From: Megasphaera sp. UBA5897
GTDB taxonomy: Bacteria; Bacillota; Negativicutes; Veillonellales; Megasphaeraceae
Length of the DNA stretch: 26,365 nucleotides
Direction of reading: 5' to 3'
NCBI GenBank assembly: GCA_002431345.1
Contig: DJEN01000109.1
Span: forward strand, 5,439-31,803
Shown here one piece after another: positions 14,387-22,832 of this stretch. The notes under the pieces are model-generated. The model saw only the letters and a list, made by a program, of their open reading frames with translations. It had not been told where the DNA came from and made no database searches. The translations under genes were made by a program, and so were the position numbers. Position 1 is the first letter of the stretch; each line of letters starts with the position of its first letter.

Positions 14387-15601
14387 TTACACCTGTTCCA
14401 ATGCTTGGGCCAAATCAGCGATAATATCTTCTGCATCTTCCAAGCCCACGGACATCCGTATCATACCGTCTGTAATACCGGCGGCTTCCCGCACTTCTTT
14501 CGGTATCATAGTATGTGTCATAGCAGCTGCCTGTTCTACCAATGTTTCTGTATCACCTAAGCTGACAGCCAGGGTGCACAGTTTTAAGCTGTTAATAAAC
14601 CGTTTGCCGGCTTCCAAACCGCCTTTGACATCAAAGGTCATCATACCGCCGCCGCCGCGCATTTGTTTTTTTGCCAGTTCATACTGCGGATTAGACGGTA
14701 AGAAGGGATACCGGACAATATCAATTTTAGGATGCTGTTCCAAATACTGTGCTACTTTCAGCGCATTTTCATTGTATTGCTTCATGCGTACGGACAGCGT
14801 CTTCAGTCCTCTCGTTGCCAAAAAGGCAACAAACGGCGACATGACGGCACCAAAGTGCATCAGCGTACCCAAACGGCACTGCCGCAAAAATTCTTCATCA
14901 TTGGAAATAACAGCGCCGCCCAGCAAATCGCCGTGACCGCCAATATATTTCGTCACGCTCTGTACGACCCAGTCCGCACCTAAATCCAGCGGTGTCGTAT
15001 TATACGGCGTAGCAAAGGTATTGTCGATACCTACTTTTACGCCATGGGCATGGGCAATGGCAACTACTTTTTCAATGTCTACCATGACCATTGTCGGATT
15101 GGCCGGCGATTCAATATAAATTAATTTGGTATTCGGTTTAATTTTTTCTTCTAATTCTTCCAAATGCAGCGGATCGAACGTATCCACTTCTACGCCAAAG
15201 CGAGGCAGGAAATCACTGGTGACATCTTCCGTACCTGAATATTTAGCCTTACAGAAAATAGCATGGTCGCCTGCACTGACACTCATAAAAATCGCACCGG
15301 ATACAGCCCCCATTCCCGATGCATACGACACGGCCCCTACCCCGTGTTCTGCTTCTGCTAATTTCTTTTCAAAATAATCATTGCTGGGATTGGTAATCCG
15401 GCTATAGGCAAAACTAGCTGCATAATCATCACAGGCCCGCACAGCATCGTCCGTAGAATCAAAATAAAACGTAGACGTTTGATAAATCGGCGGAATCAGT
15501 GAACCGTACATATCACGAGGTTCACCGCCATGGACATTCACCGTTGCCGGTCCGTACTGACTGCGATCAAAATCCGGATGTCTCATATTACTTAAACTCA
15601 T
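14387..15601 (-). CDS. Trans-sulfuration family PLP enzyme (methionine gamma-lyase / cystathionine lyase-like)
   Basis: A 404-residue Cys/Met-metabolism PLP enzyme, cytoplasmic, acting on sulfur amino acids. Visible sites: AFAYSRITNPS (Tyr66 and Arg68, phosphate of the neighbour's cofactor), YASGMGAVSGAIF, IESPANPTM, GIDNTFATPY (Asp193) and QSVTKYIGGHGDLLGG with the Schiff-base Lys218. The segment that reads LYGCT in true methionine gamma-lyases is KYSGTED, so the active-site Cys is absent and substrate assignment stays open. The second of two adjacent ATGs (15601) is chosen because GGGGGAG is 6 nt upstream; 15604 would leave only 3 nt. Its TTGACA/TATTAT promoter is followed by two overlapping palindromes, and a TetR gene lies directly upstream. 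Confidence 0.85.
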   Translation of the reverse strand: MSLSNMRHPDFDRSQYGPATVNVHGGEPRDMYGSLIPPIYQTSTFYFDSTDDAVRACDDYAASFAYSRITNPSNDYFEKKLAEAEHGVGAVSYASGMGAVSGAIFMSVSAGDHAIFCKAKYSGTEDVTSDFLPRFGVEVDTFDPLHLEELEEKIKPNTKLIYIESPANPTMVMVDIEKVVAIAHAHGVKVGIDNTFATPYNTTPLDLGADWVVQSVTKYIGGHGDLLGGAVISNDEEFLRQCRLGTLMHFGAVMSPFVAFLATRGLKTLSVRMKQYNENALKVAQYLEQHPKIDIVRYPFLPSNPQYELAKKQMRGGGGMMTFDVKGGLEAGKRFINSLKLCTLAVSLGDTETLVEQAAAMTHTMIPKEVREAAGITDGMIRMSVGLEDAEDIIADLAQALEQV

Positions 15602-15623
15602 CATGCACTCCCCCTATTGCATA

Positions 15624-15651
15624 TAGAATATTGTTCTAGAGCATTGCTCTA
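15624..15651. promoter_or_regulatory. Two overlapping 15-bp palindromic operators
   Basis: TAGAATATTGTTCTA (15624-15638) and TAGAGCATTGCTCTA (15637-15651) share 12 of 15 bases, are each palindromic about one central region, and overlap by two bases. They lie about 6 to 33 bp downstream of the predicted start of the PLP-lyase transcript, where a repressor would block elongation. The adjacent TetR protein is the obvious candidate ligand. Confidence 0.7.
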
Positions 15652-15663
15652 ATTATGAATAAA

Positions 15664-15692
15664 ATAATACGCTTTTCTTTCCAACATGTCAA
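15664..15692 (-). promoter_or_regulatory. Promoter of the PLP lyase gene
   Basis: Minus strand: perfect TTGACA (15687-15692), a 17-bp spacer and TATTAT (15664-15669). A strong promoter sitting just beyond the TetR gene's stop. Confidence 0.8.
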
Positions 15693-15719
15693 TAGAAAAA
15701 AAAGCGTTGTGTATATTTT

Positions 15720-16334
15720 TTATGTTGTTGTTATAAATGTGCGAAGCAGCCTTGGCATATACTTTTGGCATAAGTACACATGTTCATGCCTTGCTTTGGT
15801 TTGTGACCATTCATAAATAAGCATGCGTACCATCATAAACAAATAATCTGCCGTATCTGCAGCAGAAATAGAAATGTCAAATGTCCCTGCCTGCTGTGCT
15901 TTTTCAACAAAGAGCAGCAGATTTTTATAAAAGGGGACACCCACCCAGGTATGCTCTGTCTCATAAATATATTCAAACGTGCCGTATACATGGTAGGAAA
16001 ATACTTCACCGGCATGTGCCCATATATCGCCGTACGTGTCCAAATATTGGAAAATATAAGGGTACGGATTTTTCACTTTTTCTTCCAAGTCGTTCAATAT
16101 ATCCATCTGTTCTGTTTTGGCAATACGCACGCATATAGCCAGCAGCAGGGCTTCTTTATTTTTAAAATGATAGTACAGCGAACCCATGGGCAGCTGCGCC
16201 TCTTCGCTAATATCGCGCATAGAGGTCATATCATATCCCTTTTCGGCAAATAAGCGTTGTGCCGCCTGTATGATACGCTGTTTATTTATTTCTGTTTGTT
16301 CACAGCGTCTTCCTTTTATTTCTTTTTCCACCAT
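15720..16334 (-). CDS. TetR-family transcriptional regulator
   Basis: A 204-residue DNA-binding protein. Residues 16-62 form the TetR helix-turn-helix domain: QRIIQAAQRLFAEKGYDMTS, MRDISEEAQLPMGSLYYHF and KNKEALL are textbook. The C-terminal part (about 75-204) is helical and aromatic-rich and would bind an inducer and dimerise; it has no recognisable subfamily. GGGAGG lies 4 nt before the ATG (7 nt before an in-frame GTG, an alternative start). It is 33 bp downstream of two membrane protein genes and 28 bp before the lyase promoter, so it probably controls the lyase, and perhaps its own operon, through the palindromes at 15624-15651. Confidence 0.88.
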   Translation of the reverse strand: MVEKEIKGRRCEQTEINKQRIIQAAQRLFAEKGYDMTSMRDISEEAQLPMGSLYYHFKNKEALLLAICVRIAKTEQMDILNDLEEKVKNPYPYIFQYLDTYGDIWAHAGEVFSYHVYGTFEYIYETEHTWVGVPFYKNLLLFVEKAQQAGTFDISISAADTADYLFMMVRMLIYEWSQTKARHEHVYLCQKYMPRLLRTFITTT

Positions 16335-16367
16335 GCAACCTCCCAGTGGGTATTTGCATCATCTTTT

Positions 16368-17225
16368 TTAGATGAGTTTTCGTATGACCATGACAAGTAT
16401 ATTGCTGACTGCGATGGCTGCGACGAGCAGTACGCTAACCGTCACAAACGGCGTGACAAATACAAGTATATTATTTTGCGAAATAGGCATGCATTGGAAA
16501 ATGACCGTGCTAAACAGCTGGACATTACTGTTAAAAAGCAAGTATAAACTTTCCAGCCAAACAACAGCCATCCCTACAATACGAACAAGCTGAATACACC
16601 GTTCTTTGGCCGGCAGCGTTTTAGACGGAAAGAAGTAGAACGCGATGACCGCTAAGACAAGCACACCCATCGCCATAAACCCGAATCCGATAATGCCCAG
16701 CATGCCAATAACCAAACTTTGCGTAACATTTCCGCCGGAAACGCTGGGAAAAAGGAACATGCCCATCAAAGCACACGGCAGCGGAAAGCTGTATAACACG
16801 GGATCTAAAAATTCAGAATACCAATGCTTTCTCGTATGTCTCTGCCAGTATGCCGCTGCCCAGGAAGCAAGCGCCTGCACCAAAATGGTGCCTGCCATCC
16901 AGCAAGTAAAGGCCACAACCCGCAGCACGTACTGCTGCCAAAAGGAATACGACATCAGACCATTCAAAATCCCTATAGCTATCAGCAGGACTACGATGCT
17001 GCCATAGAGAATAGAACCAACAGGCGCATATACAGAAGCCTTATGGCGTTTCATTTGCCGCAGCCGCATGGTCACAGGCATGCTCAGAGATAAGGCCAAA
17101 AATACAAGCAGGGACAACGGCGCAAAAAAACTTCGGTCTGAAGCAAAGGCGCCAAAGGGAATCGGCAGTATCCAGATAGCCAGCTGTAATACAGCCCATA
17201 GTTTCGGTTTTATACGCTGTATCAT
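16368..17225 (-). CDS. Multi-pass membrane protein of unknown function (larger of a related pair)
   Basis: A 285-residue protein with about eight hydrophobic helices and no signal peptide or soluble domain. The first half (1-140) resembles the whole of the upstream 140-residue protein: LQLAIWILPIPFGAF against CVRMCFFIIPIPIGAY, with the same helix order. The second half restarts with YSFPLPCALMG, suggesting an internal duplication of a four-helix unit. The start at 17225 follows AAGAAGG, which overlaps the stop of the preceding gene (3-bp gap). Location before a TetR gene suggests a regulated membrane function such as efflux, but I recognise no family. Confidence 0.75.
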   Translation of the reverse strand: MIQRIKPKLWAVLQLAIWILPIPFGAFASDRSFFAPLSLLVFLALSLSMPVTMRLRQMKRHKASVYAPVGSILYGSIVVLLIAIGILNGLMSYSFWQQYVLRVVAFTCWMAGTILVQALASWAAAYWQRHTRKHWYSEFLDPVLYSFPLPCALMGMFLFPSVSGGNVTQSLVIGMLGIIGFGFMAMGVLVLAVIAFYFFPSKTLPAKERCIQLVRIVGMAVVWLESLYLLFNSNVQLFSTVIFQCMPISQNNILVFVTPFVTVSVLLVAAIAVSNILVMVIRKLI

Positions 17226-17228
17226 CGT

Positions 17229-17651
17229 CTACCTTCTTTCCGCAGACCGCATCCCCAAGCAGGACACGCCGTATGCTAAAAGCATCGTCACACAGACTTT
17301 GACATACATGCCAAATATAAACAGAACGTCACGGCCAATAGTCGGCCATTCCCAAAATGACGAGTTTTTCCATATATCCCCCATGAAAGCGCTGAACGCA
17401 GCAAAAGCCGTCGAAACAACAATCCACATGACAACAAAAGCTGTCCGGCTAATCCGTTGCTGCTGCGTGCCAAATGCTGCTTCTTCACAGCCCAAATACG
17501 CCCAGGGAATGCACAATGACAACACGGCATAGCTCACTAAGGCCACAACGGCACTCGACCCGTTATGTATCGTATACGCACCGATGGGAATCGGGATAAT
17601 AAAGAAACACATGCGCACGCATTGGCGCAAAATATCGCAACATCCACTCAT
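17229..17651 (-). CDS. Small four-helix membrane protein of unknown function (partner of the 285-residue protein)
   Basis: A 140-residue protein with about four membrane helices (roughly 12-30, 34-55, 68-90, 102-128). The motif IIPIPIGAY in helix 1 recurs as ILPIPFGAF in the following gene, so the two look like paralogues and may form a heteromer. The start at 17651 is chosen because GGAGG is 7 nt upstream; the longer frame to 17705 starts in the promoter region. A TGATATACT extended -10 lies around 17700. First gene of a probable three-gene unit ending with TetR. Confidence 0.7.
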   Translation of the reverse strand: MSGCCDILRQCVRMCFFIIPIPIGAYTIHNGSSAVVALVSYAVLSLCIPWAYLGCEEAAFGTQQQRISRTAFVVMWIVVSTAFAAFSAFMGDIWKNSSFWEWPTIGRDVLFIFGMYVKVCVTMLLAYGVSCLGMRSAERR

Positions 17652-17746
17652 GAAGCTACCTCCAAACTCGTTAGATACTCTTATTCTAATAGATAAGTAT
17701 ATCATAGTTTTTCATCCATGGATAGGAGAATACCGCGTGATGTCTA

Positions 17747-17775
17747 TTGCGAAAAGCACGGGTCTTGTGTACAAT
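17747..17775 (+). promoter_or_regulatory. Promoter of the DEAD-box helicase gene
   Basis: TTGCGA (17747-17752), a 17-bp spacer and TACAAT (17770-17775). Transcription near 17782, 38 nt before the ATG; divergent from the small membrane protein gene. Confidence 0.6.
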
Positions 17776-17819
17776 ATTTATAGATGATCATTAGCATTGT
17801 ACAGAAAGGTATATACATT

Positions 17820-19079
17820 ATGGCAAAAAATTTTCAATCACTCGGCATTTCTCCGCAAATTGCGGACATGCTGTATAAACAAGGTATTCATGAACCGACT
17901 GCCGTTCAGGCACAGGCGATTCCGGCACTATTCAAAGGCCGGGACATCCTGGCACAGGCACAGACCGGCACAGGCAAAACGTATGCCTTCCTTTTACCCT
18001 CCCTGCAGCAAATCAAAACGGACGTTCATATGGAACAAGTATTGATTGTCGCACCGACACGGGAGCTGGCAAAACAAATTGCCGACGTAGCCGGCACATT
18101 GGCTCCTGCACTGCAGGTCGATGTACTGAGTCTGATTGGCGGTAAAACCATTGAAAACCAGCTGCAAAAACTGCAGCGCCATCCCCAGGTCATTATCGGT
18201 ACGCCGGGCCGTCTCCTCGACCACTGCCGCCGCAATTCCCTGGATCTGCGCGGCGTAAAACGCGTTGTCGTCGATGAAGCAGACCAAATGCTGCAGGCCG
18301 GTTTTCTCGAAGATATCGATACGTTAATCGGCATGACGCCGAAACGACGCCAAATCCTCTTTTTCTCTGCTACCGTACCGGACAAAATCAAAGGATTAGC
18401 CAAAAAGCACATGCAGAATCCGTTGGTCTTAAACATTTTGGAAGGCACCACGATTGCGCTGGAACAAATTGAGCAGCGCATTTATATGATGCGTGAAGAA
18501 CAGAAGTTTTCCAAACTCTGCCAAATGCTCCGCGATATGAATCCGTATTTGGCCATCGTCTTCTGTAATACCAAAGAACGCACGTCCCAGCTGGCAGGTA
18601 AACTGATTGCCGAAGGCTTCAATATCGGCGAGCTGCACGGGGATATGTCTCAAGGACGCCGCACACAGGTTCTCCGCGATTTTGCCAAGGCCAAAACACA
18701 AATTTTGGTCGCAACGGATATTGCAGCCCGCGGTATTGATATTGAAGGCATTACCCACGTTTTCAACTACGACGTGCCTCATGACGTAGATTATTACATC
18801 CACCGTATTGGCCGCACAGGCCGCGCCGGTCATGAAGGTGTATCCATTATGTTTGCCACTCCGGACGATGAAAACTGGGTGCGCCGCATTGAACATAACA
18901 TCCAGGCTACCATTACGAAGTACACGGCAAATGGCCAGGTCAAAGTGAAAGCCAATACACAGCCGCCTAAAAAAAAGAAAAAATTTAAAGATAAACTCCC
19001 GGCCAGTACGTATCAGGCAACAAAAAGCAAACGTCATAAAACACGGCATAAAGGCGGAGATAATCGCCGCCGCCGTTAA
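17820..19079 (+). CDS. DEAD-box ATP-dependent RNA helicase
   Basis: A 419-residue cytoplasmic RNA helicase with both RecA-like domains. Motifs in order: Q motif (PTAVQ, Gln30), I AQTGTGKT (47-54), Ia PTREL, GG, Ib TPGR, II DEAD (152-155), III SAT (183-185), IV IVFCNTKE, V ARGID and VI HRIGRTGR (328-335). A lysine/arginine-rich tail of about 60 residues (KKKKKFKDK..., ending in RRRR) follows and probably binds RNA non-specifically. It lacks the DbpA RNA-binding domain, so it is nearer the CshA/RhlE/CshB type used in cold growth, ribosome assembly or RNA decay. Start chosen at ATG 17820 with AAAGG 10 nt upstream. Confidence 0.93.
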   Translation: MAKNFQSLGISPQIADMLYKQGIHEPTAVQAQAIPALFKGRDILAQAQTGTGKTYAFLLPSLQQIKTDVHMEQVLIVAPTRELAKQIADVAGTLAPALQVDVLSLIGGKTIENQLQKLQRHPQVIIGTPGRLLDHCRRNSLDLRGVKRVVVDEADQMLQAGFLEDIDTLIGMTPKRRQILFFSATVPDKIKGLAKKHMQNPLVLNILEGTTIALEQIEQRIYMMREEQKFSKLCQMLRDMNPYLAIVFCNTKERTSQLAGKLIAEGFNIGELHGDMSQGRRTQVLRDFAKAKTQILVATDIAARGIDIEGITHVFNYDVPHDVDYYIHRIGRTGRAGHEGVSIMFATPDDENWVRRIEHNIQATITKYTANGQVKVKANTQPPKKKKKFKDKLPASTYQATKSKRHKTRHKGGDNRRRR

Positions 19080-19100
19080 TTCCGACAGGAGGGATTCTCT

Positions 19101-19655
19101 ATGAAAAAACAAGCTGTACTTCTCCTTGCCGTATTCACACTTCTTGTAAGTGCCGGTTGTACACCGCTGCCAACTGCGCAGCCAAAAGAACCGCCCGCTT
19201 CACAGCAGAATCAGCAGCCGTCAACAGCAGAACCTGCACAAACCGATACGCAAAAGCAGACGCAGCATGTCGGCGCCGTCGTTTCCTTAGGCGATACGAT
19301 GGCAGACTGGGAACGTACATTGGGACATCCATTTTCTCAGGGAGATTCCTTAAAAGTATATAAAAACGGAAGGTACCAAGTAGTCTTTGAAAACAATAAA
19401 GCCGTAACCATTACGTTTACAAACAAAAACGGCAAAATTACCCTCACGAATGACTTGCTTCCAAAAGATGGAAAAAAACAATCGGCCTCTGCCAAAGAGA
19501 TACGCGGCATGACCATGACTGTAGAAAAATGGTACAGTGATTCGTTGGCAGCAGCCATACCGGAAACGAAGGGCAATTATACGATCATGAAAAATAAAAA
19601 AGGCGACACGTATGACAATATTGTTGTCGATTGTTCGCCCAATTTGAAAAAATAA
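19101..19655 (+). CDS. Lipoprotein of unknown function
   Basis: A 184-residue exported lipoprotein. A positively charged start (MKK), a hydrophobic stretch and the lipobox LVSAGC put the lipidated Cys at 20. A Gln/Pro/Thr/Ala-rich linker (about 22-55) is followed by a compact, charged domain of about 125 residues with repeated beta-type patterns (RYQVVFENNKAVTITFTNKN). I recognise no family. AGGAGG lies 8 nt before the ATG, and the gene follows the helicase by 21 bp, so cotranscription is likely; a functional link is not evident. Confidence 0.8.
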   Translation: MKKQAVLLLAVFTLLVSAGCTPLPTAQPKEPPASQQNQQPSTAEPAQTDTQKQTQHVGAVVSLGDTMADWERTLGHPFSQGDSLKVYKNGRYQVVFENNKAVTITFTNKNGKITLTNDLLPKDGKKQSASAKEIRGMTMTVEKWYSDSLAAAIPETKGNYTIMKNKKGDTYDNIVVDCSPNLKK

Positions 19656-19664
19656 TATGACAAG

Positions 19665-19721
19665 AAAAACGGTTCTGTCATACGAAGCATGACTGCTTCG
19701 AAGTGACAGAACCGTTTTTTT
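19665..19721. terminator. Bidirectional terminator between the lipoprotein and the ABC operon
   Basis: AAAAACGGTTCTGTCA pairs exactly with TGACAGAACCGTTTTT; the interior continues as CGAAGCA/TGCTTCG around a TGAC loop. T runs lie on both strands and the right edge meets the stop codon of the last ABC gene. Confidence 0.9.
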
Positions 19722-20478
19722 ATAAGACCGCCTGCAGTAATTCCTGCGTATAGATACTCTTGGGATGACGCAGTACGTCTTCACTTTTTCCTTCTTCGAC
19801 AATTTTTCCTTCATGCATAATCAAAAGCCGCTGGCAGAATTGCTGTGCCAATGCGATATTATGACAAATAAAAAGACACGCCATGCCTTGACTTACATTA
19901 CAATGCCTCAAAAGTGCTATAATCCGCTGCTGGGTAATGGTATCCAGAGCACTGGTTGCTTCATCACAAAGCAAAAGAGCCGGCGACACCATCAAGGCTC
20001 TGGCAATCGCCGCGCGCTGGCACTGGCCGCCGCTGACTTCATGCGGATATTTGCACACGATGCCGGCATCCAGCCCGCACTGCTGCACCATCTGCCGTAC
20101 ACGCTGCTGCCGTTCCTGTTTGTTCATGCCCTGGTTTCTCAGGCTTTCACCTATACTGTATCCCACTGTGCGGCGCGGGTCAAAGGATTCCTGCGGCGAC
20201 TGAAATACCATTTGCATTTGCTGATATAACAGCCGCAGTGCCTTCCCCTGCAGTCCTGTCATATGTTGTCCCTGCACATACATCTCCCCTTGGGTGATAC
20301 CGGTAAGATGGGCTATGGCATGGGCTAAGGTACTCTTCCCGGCGCCAGATCTGCCAACAACACCTACGATTTCTCCTGGATACATACAAAAAGTTATGTC
20401 ATCTAAGATATTTTTTTTGACATGATTCCATTGCACTACCGTCTTGGTAATATGCCGTAATTCGATAAGTGGCTGCAT
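19720..20478 (-). CDS. ABC importer ATPase, NikE/DppF type
   Basis: A 252-residue cytoplasmic ATP-binding subunit of a peptide/nickel-class importer. Walker A GRSGAGKS (42-49), Q-loop VFQSPQESFDP, signature VSGGQCQR (148-155), Walker B LLLCDEATSALD (Asp172, Glu173) and a CHN in the H-loop position are present. The FQxPxxSFxPR element is the hallmark of the DppF/OppF/NikE branch; the long C-terminal oligopeptide extension is absent, as in NikE. It starts 3 bp after the preceding ATPase with GGAGGAG before the ATG, and is the last gene of the seven-gene operon. Confidence 0.9.
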   Translation of the reverse strand: MQPLIELRHITKTVVQWNHVKKNILDDITFCMYPGEIVGVVGRSGAGKSTLAHAIAHLTGITQGEMYVQGQHMTGLQGKALRLLYQQMQMVFQSPQESFDPRRTVGYSIGESLRNQGMNKQERQQRVRQMVQQCGLDAGIVCKYPHEVSGGQCQRAAIARALMVSPALLLCDEATSALDTITQQRIIALLRHCNVSQGMACLFICHNIALAQQFCQRLLIMHEGKIVEEGKSEDVLRHPKSIYTQELLQAVL

Positions 20479-20481
20479 GTA

Positions 20482-21261
20482 CTATCTCCTCCATATGGGC
20501 ATGGCCTGAATCAGGGCTTTTGTATAATCGCGGCGCGGCTCTTCCAGTATCTGCCGCACCGTTCCTCGTTCGATGCAATGTCCCTGATGCAGTACCAGCA
20601 CCGTATCGGCAGCTTGGCGTATAACTGCCATATCGTGCGTAACCAACACAATAGCCGTACCGTTGTCCTGCTGCAAACAGTGCAGTGCCTGCAACACTTC
20701 CTGCTGCGCGCAGACATCCAAGGCACTGGTCGGTTCATCAGCTAAAAGCACCGTCGGCTCCAAGAGCATTGCCAGGACAATCGCGGCACGCTGCAGCATA
20801 CCGCCGGACAGCATAAAGGGATAACTGCGCCAAACCGCTTCCCCATCCGGCAAAGCTACTTTTTCAAACAGCGGCAGGGCTTTTTGCTTCGTCTCTTTGT
20901 CTGTCCATCCCCAATGTACTGCCAAGGCTTCACAAATCTGACTGCCAATCGTCCGCATCGGGGCAAATGTCATGCTGCCGTCTTGAAAAATCATCGCAAT
21001 CGCCACGCCATACAACGCCTGGCGTTCTGTCTCTGTCATCTCCAACAAGGACCGTCCCTGCAGCCAAATCGTTCCCTGCGATACCCATCCTGCCGGGCCC
21101 AACAGATGCATGGCGCCGTTGAGCAGCGTACTCTTGCCGCTGCCGGATGCCCCAATAATACCGACTGTTTCTCCGGGATGCACGGCAAAGGATACATCTT
21201 CGACAGCCATCTGGCTGCCATATTGAATCGATACGTGCCGATACTGCAGCACAGCCTCCAT
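20482..21261 (-). CDS. ABC importer ATPase, NikD/DppD type
   Basis: A 259-residue ATP-binding subunit, partner of the NikE-type ATPase. Walker A GASGSGKS (37-44), Q-loop IFQDGSMTFAPM, signature LSGGMLQR (151-158), Walker B VLLADEPTSALD and H-loop THDMAV are canonical. The IFQDxxxxxxP pattern and length fit the NikD/DppD branch without the C-terminal extension. AAAGGAG lies 10 nt before the ATG, 20 bp after the binding-protein gene. Confidence 0.9.
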   Translation of the reverse strand: MEAVLQYRHVSIQYGSQMAVEDVSFAVHPGETVGIIGASGSGKSTLLNGAMHLLGPAGWVSQGTIWLQGRSLLEMTETERQALYGVAIAMIFQDGSMTFAPMRTIGSQICEALAVHWGWTDKETKQKALPLFEKVALPDGEAVWRSYPFMLSGGMLQRAAIVLAMLLEPTVLLADEPTSALDVCAQQEVLQALHCLQQDNGTAIVLVTHDMAVIRQAADTVLVLHQGHCIERGTVRQILEEPRRDYTKALIQAMPIWRR

Positions 21262-21281
21262 ATCCCGCGTTCTCCTTTCTC

Positions 21282-22832
21282 TTATTGTTTATCTAAATCT
21301 GCCGTAATTTCATAAAAATCACAAGGATGAGCCTGCAGGCCTGTGACATTGGCTTTTGCAATCAAACTCATTTGCAAATGAGAACAAAATACATACGCAT
21401 AGTCGTTTAACACGGTCTGGCTCATCTGCACAGCTAACTTACTGCGCTGCTTGGTATCTGCTGTTTGTTCCATTTGCTGTGCCAGCTGTTCCAATACATC
21501 ACTGTGATAGCCGCCTACGTTGGAATCAGACCGATCTAAACAGCAATACGAAAAGAAATACGCCGGATCGCCTGTAGGCGCCGTAACCATGGCACTTGCA
21601 TATACATCCCAAGCTGTTTTATCTTTACGCAGCACGTTGTGACTAGCTGTATTATTAATTTCTACATCTATCCCTATTTTTTTCAGCGAGGCTTGGGCTG
21701 ACTCTGCCAGTAAAGGCAGTTCCTGACGGCTTGGATAGGTCAGCCAGCGGATTCGCAATTTTTGGCCGTCTTTTTCCCGAATGCCGTCGCCGTCACTGTC
21801 AATCCAGCCATTTTCTTCTAATACTTGTTTGGCTTCTTCAAGATTATAGGGTGCGCTTTGGACTGTTTTGTCACCGCAGTCCATGGTATCGGGGAACGGT
21901 CCTGCTGCAGGATACCCGTGCCCCAGCAGCAGCGTTTTGACGAACCCATCTTTATCAATCGCCATGGATACGGCTTTGCGCACAGCCTTGTCCTGCATTA
22001 TCGGACTGGCAAAATTCATCCAAGCAAAAAAAGTCCGGCTCGTAGGCGTGCTGCTAATCTTGTATGCATCATTGGAAAACAACGCATAGCTGGCATACGG
22101 AAGCCCATAGGCGGCATCAATTTCACCGCTTTGCAGGGCCATCGTCAACGTATCGCCATCGGTAATGGTCCGCACGATAACCCGATCTAGTTTCGGCGTT
22201 CCCTGCCAGTACGTTTCATTTTTTACTAGCTCCAACTCTTTTCCGGAAGTCAGCGAGACGGGCATATACGGCCCGGTTCCCGTAACCATTCCCTGCGGGG
22301 AAATGCCATCTTTCATATCAATAATGCAGCTGTATGGATCTGCCAAATAATGCAGCAGCGCAGGTACCGGCACTGTCGTATGAATAATAACGTCTTGTCC
22401 GGACACGCCAATATCAGCAATATGCAAATCATTCGCCGCTCTTTTATGAACAGAAATTAAATGTTCCAAACACTCTTTGACAGCACCACCGTCCATGGGA
22501 CGATTGCTGGTAAAGGTAATGTTGTCCCGCAGTGTAATTTTCCAAGTCAGCGGGTCAAGCTGCTCGGCTTGTTTGGCCAGCCAAGGTTCTAATTCCATGT
22601 TGTCTGTATAGCGGAACAAGGTTTCACCTACGCCATAGCGCAGGCACGCCCAGCCGCCGCAGTCATGGTGCGGATTGATATCTGCTTCATTGTTTTCTGC
22701 ATTGAACGTCGTATCTCCCAGGACAAAGGTTTTACCGTTTTTGTCAGGCGTTCCCACATCTTGCCCGCAGCCGCACAGCATGGCAGTTATCACCAGCAGA
22801 CAGACAATGCCCCACCGTAATTGTTTGATCAT
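21282..22832 (-). CDS. Nickel/peptide-class substrate-binding lipoprotein (SBP_bac_5), cysteine-rich
   Basis: A 516-residue extracytoplasmic binding protein anchored by lipid at Cys22 (lipobox in AMLCGC). Family elements include LEPWLAKQAEQLDPLTWKI, LRDNITFTSNRPMDG, GTGPYMPV, NETYWQGTPKLDRV, ALQSGEIDAAYG and VRKAVSMAIDKD. Near the usual NPH position it reads ADINPHHDCGGWACLRYG (His55, His56, Cys58, Cys63), and nine further-than-lipid cysteines are present in total, unusual for a peptide-binding member. The ligand could be a nickel or other metal complex, a peptide or an opine-like chelate. The start at 22832 gives an ATGA overlap with the permease upstream; the longer frame enters that gene. 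Confidence 0.88.
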   Translation of the reverse strand: MIKQLRWGIVCLLVITAMLCGCGQDVGTPDKNGKTFVLGDTTFNAENNEADINPHHDCGGWACLRYGVGETLFRYTDNMELEPWLAKQAEQLDPLTWKITLRDNITFTSNRPMDGGAVKECLEHLISVHKRAANDLHIADIGVSGQDVIIHTTVPVPALLHYLADPYSCIIDMKDGISPQGMVTGTGPYMPVSLTSGKELELVKNETYWQGTPKLDRVIVRTITDGDTLTMALQSGEIDAAYGLPYASYALFSNDAYKISSTPTSRTFFAWMNFASPIMQDKAVRKAVSMAIDKDGFVKTLLLGHGYPAAGPFPDTMDCGDKTVQSAPYNLEEAKQVLEENGWIDSDGDGIREKDGQKLRIRWLTYPSRQELPLLAESAQASLKKIGIDVEINNTASHNVLRKDKTAWDVYASAMVTAPTGDPAYFFSYCCLDRSDSNVGGYHSDVLEQLAQQMEQTADTKQRSKLAVQMSQTVLNDYAYVFCSHLQMSLIAKANVTGLQAHPCDFYEITADLDKQ

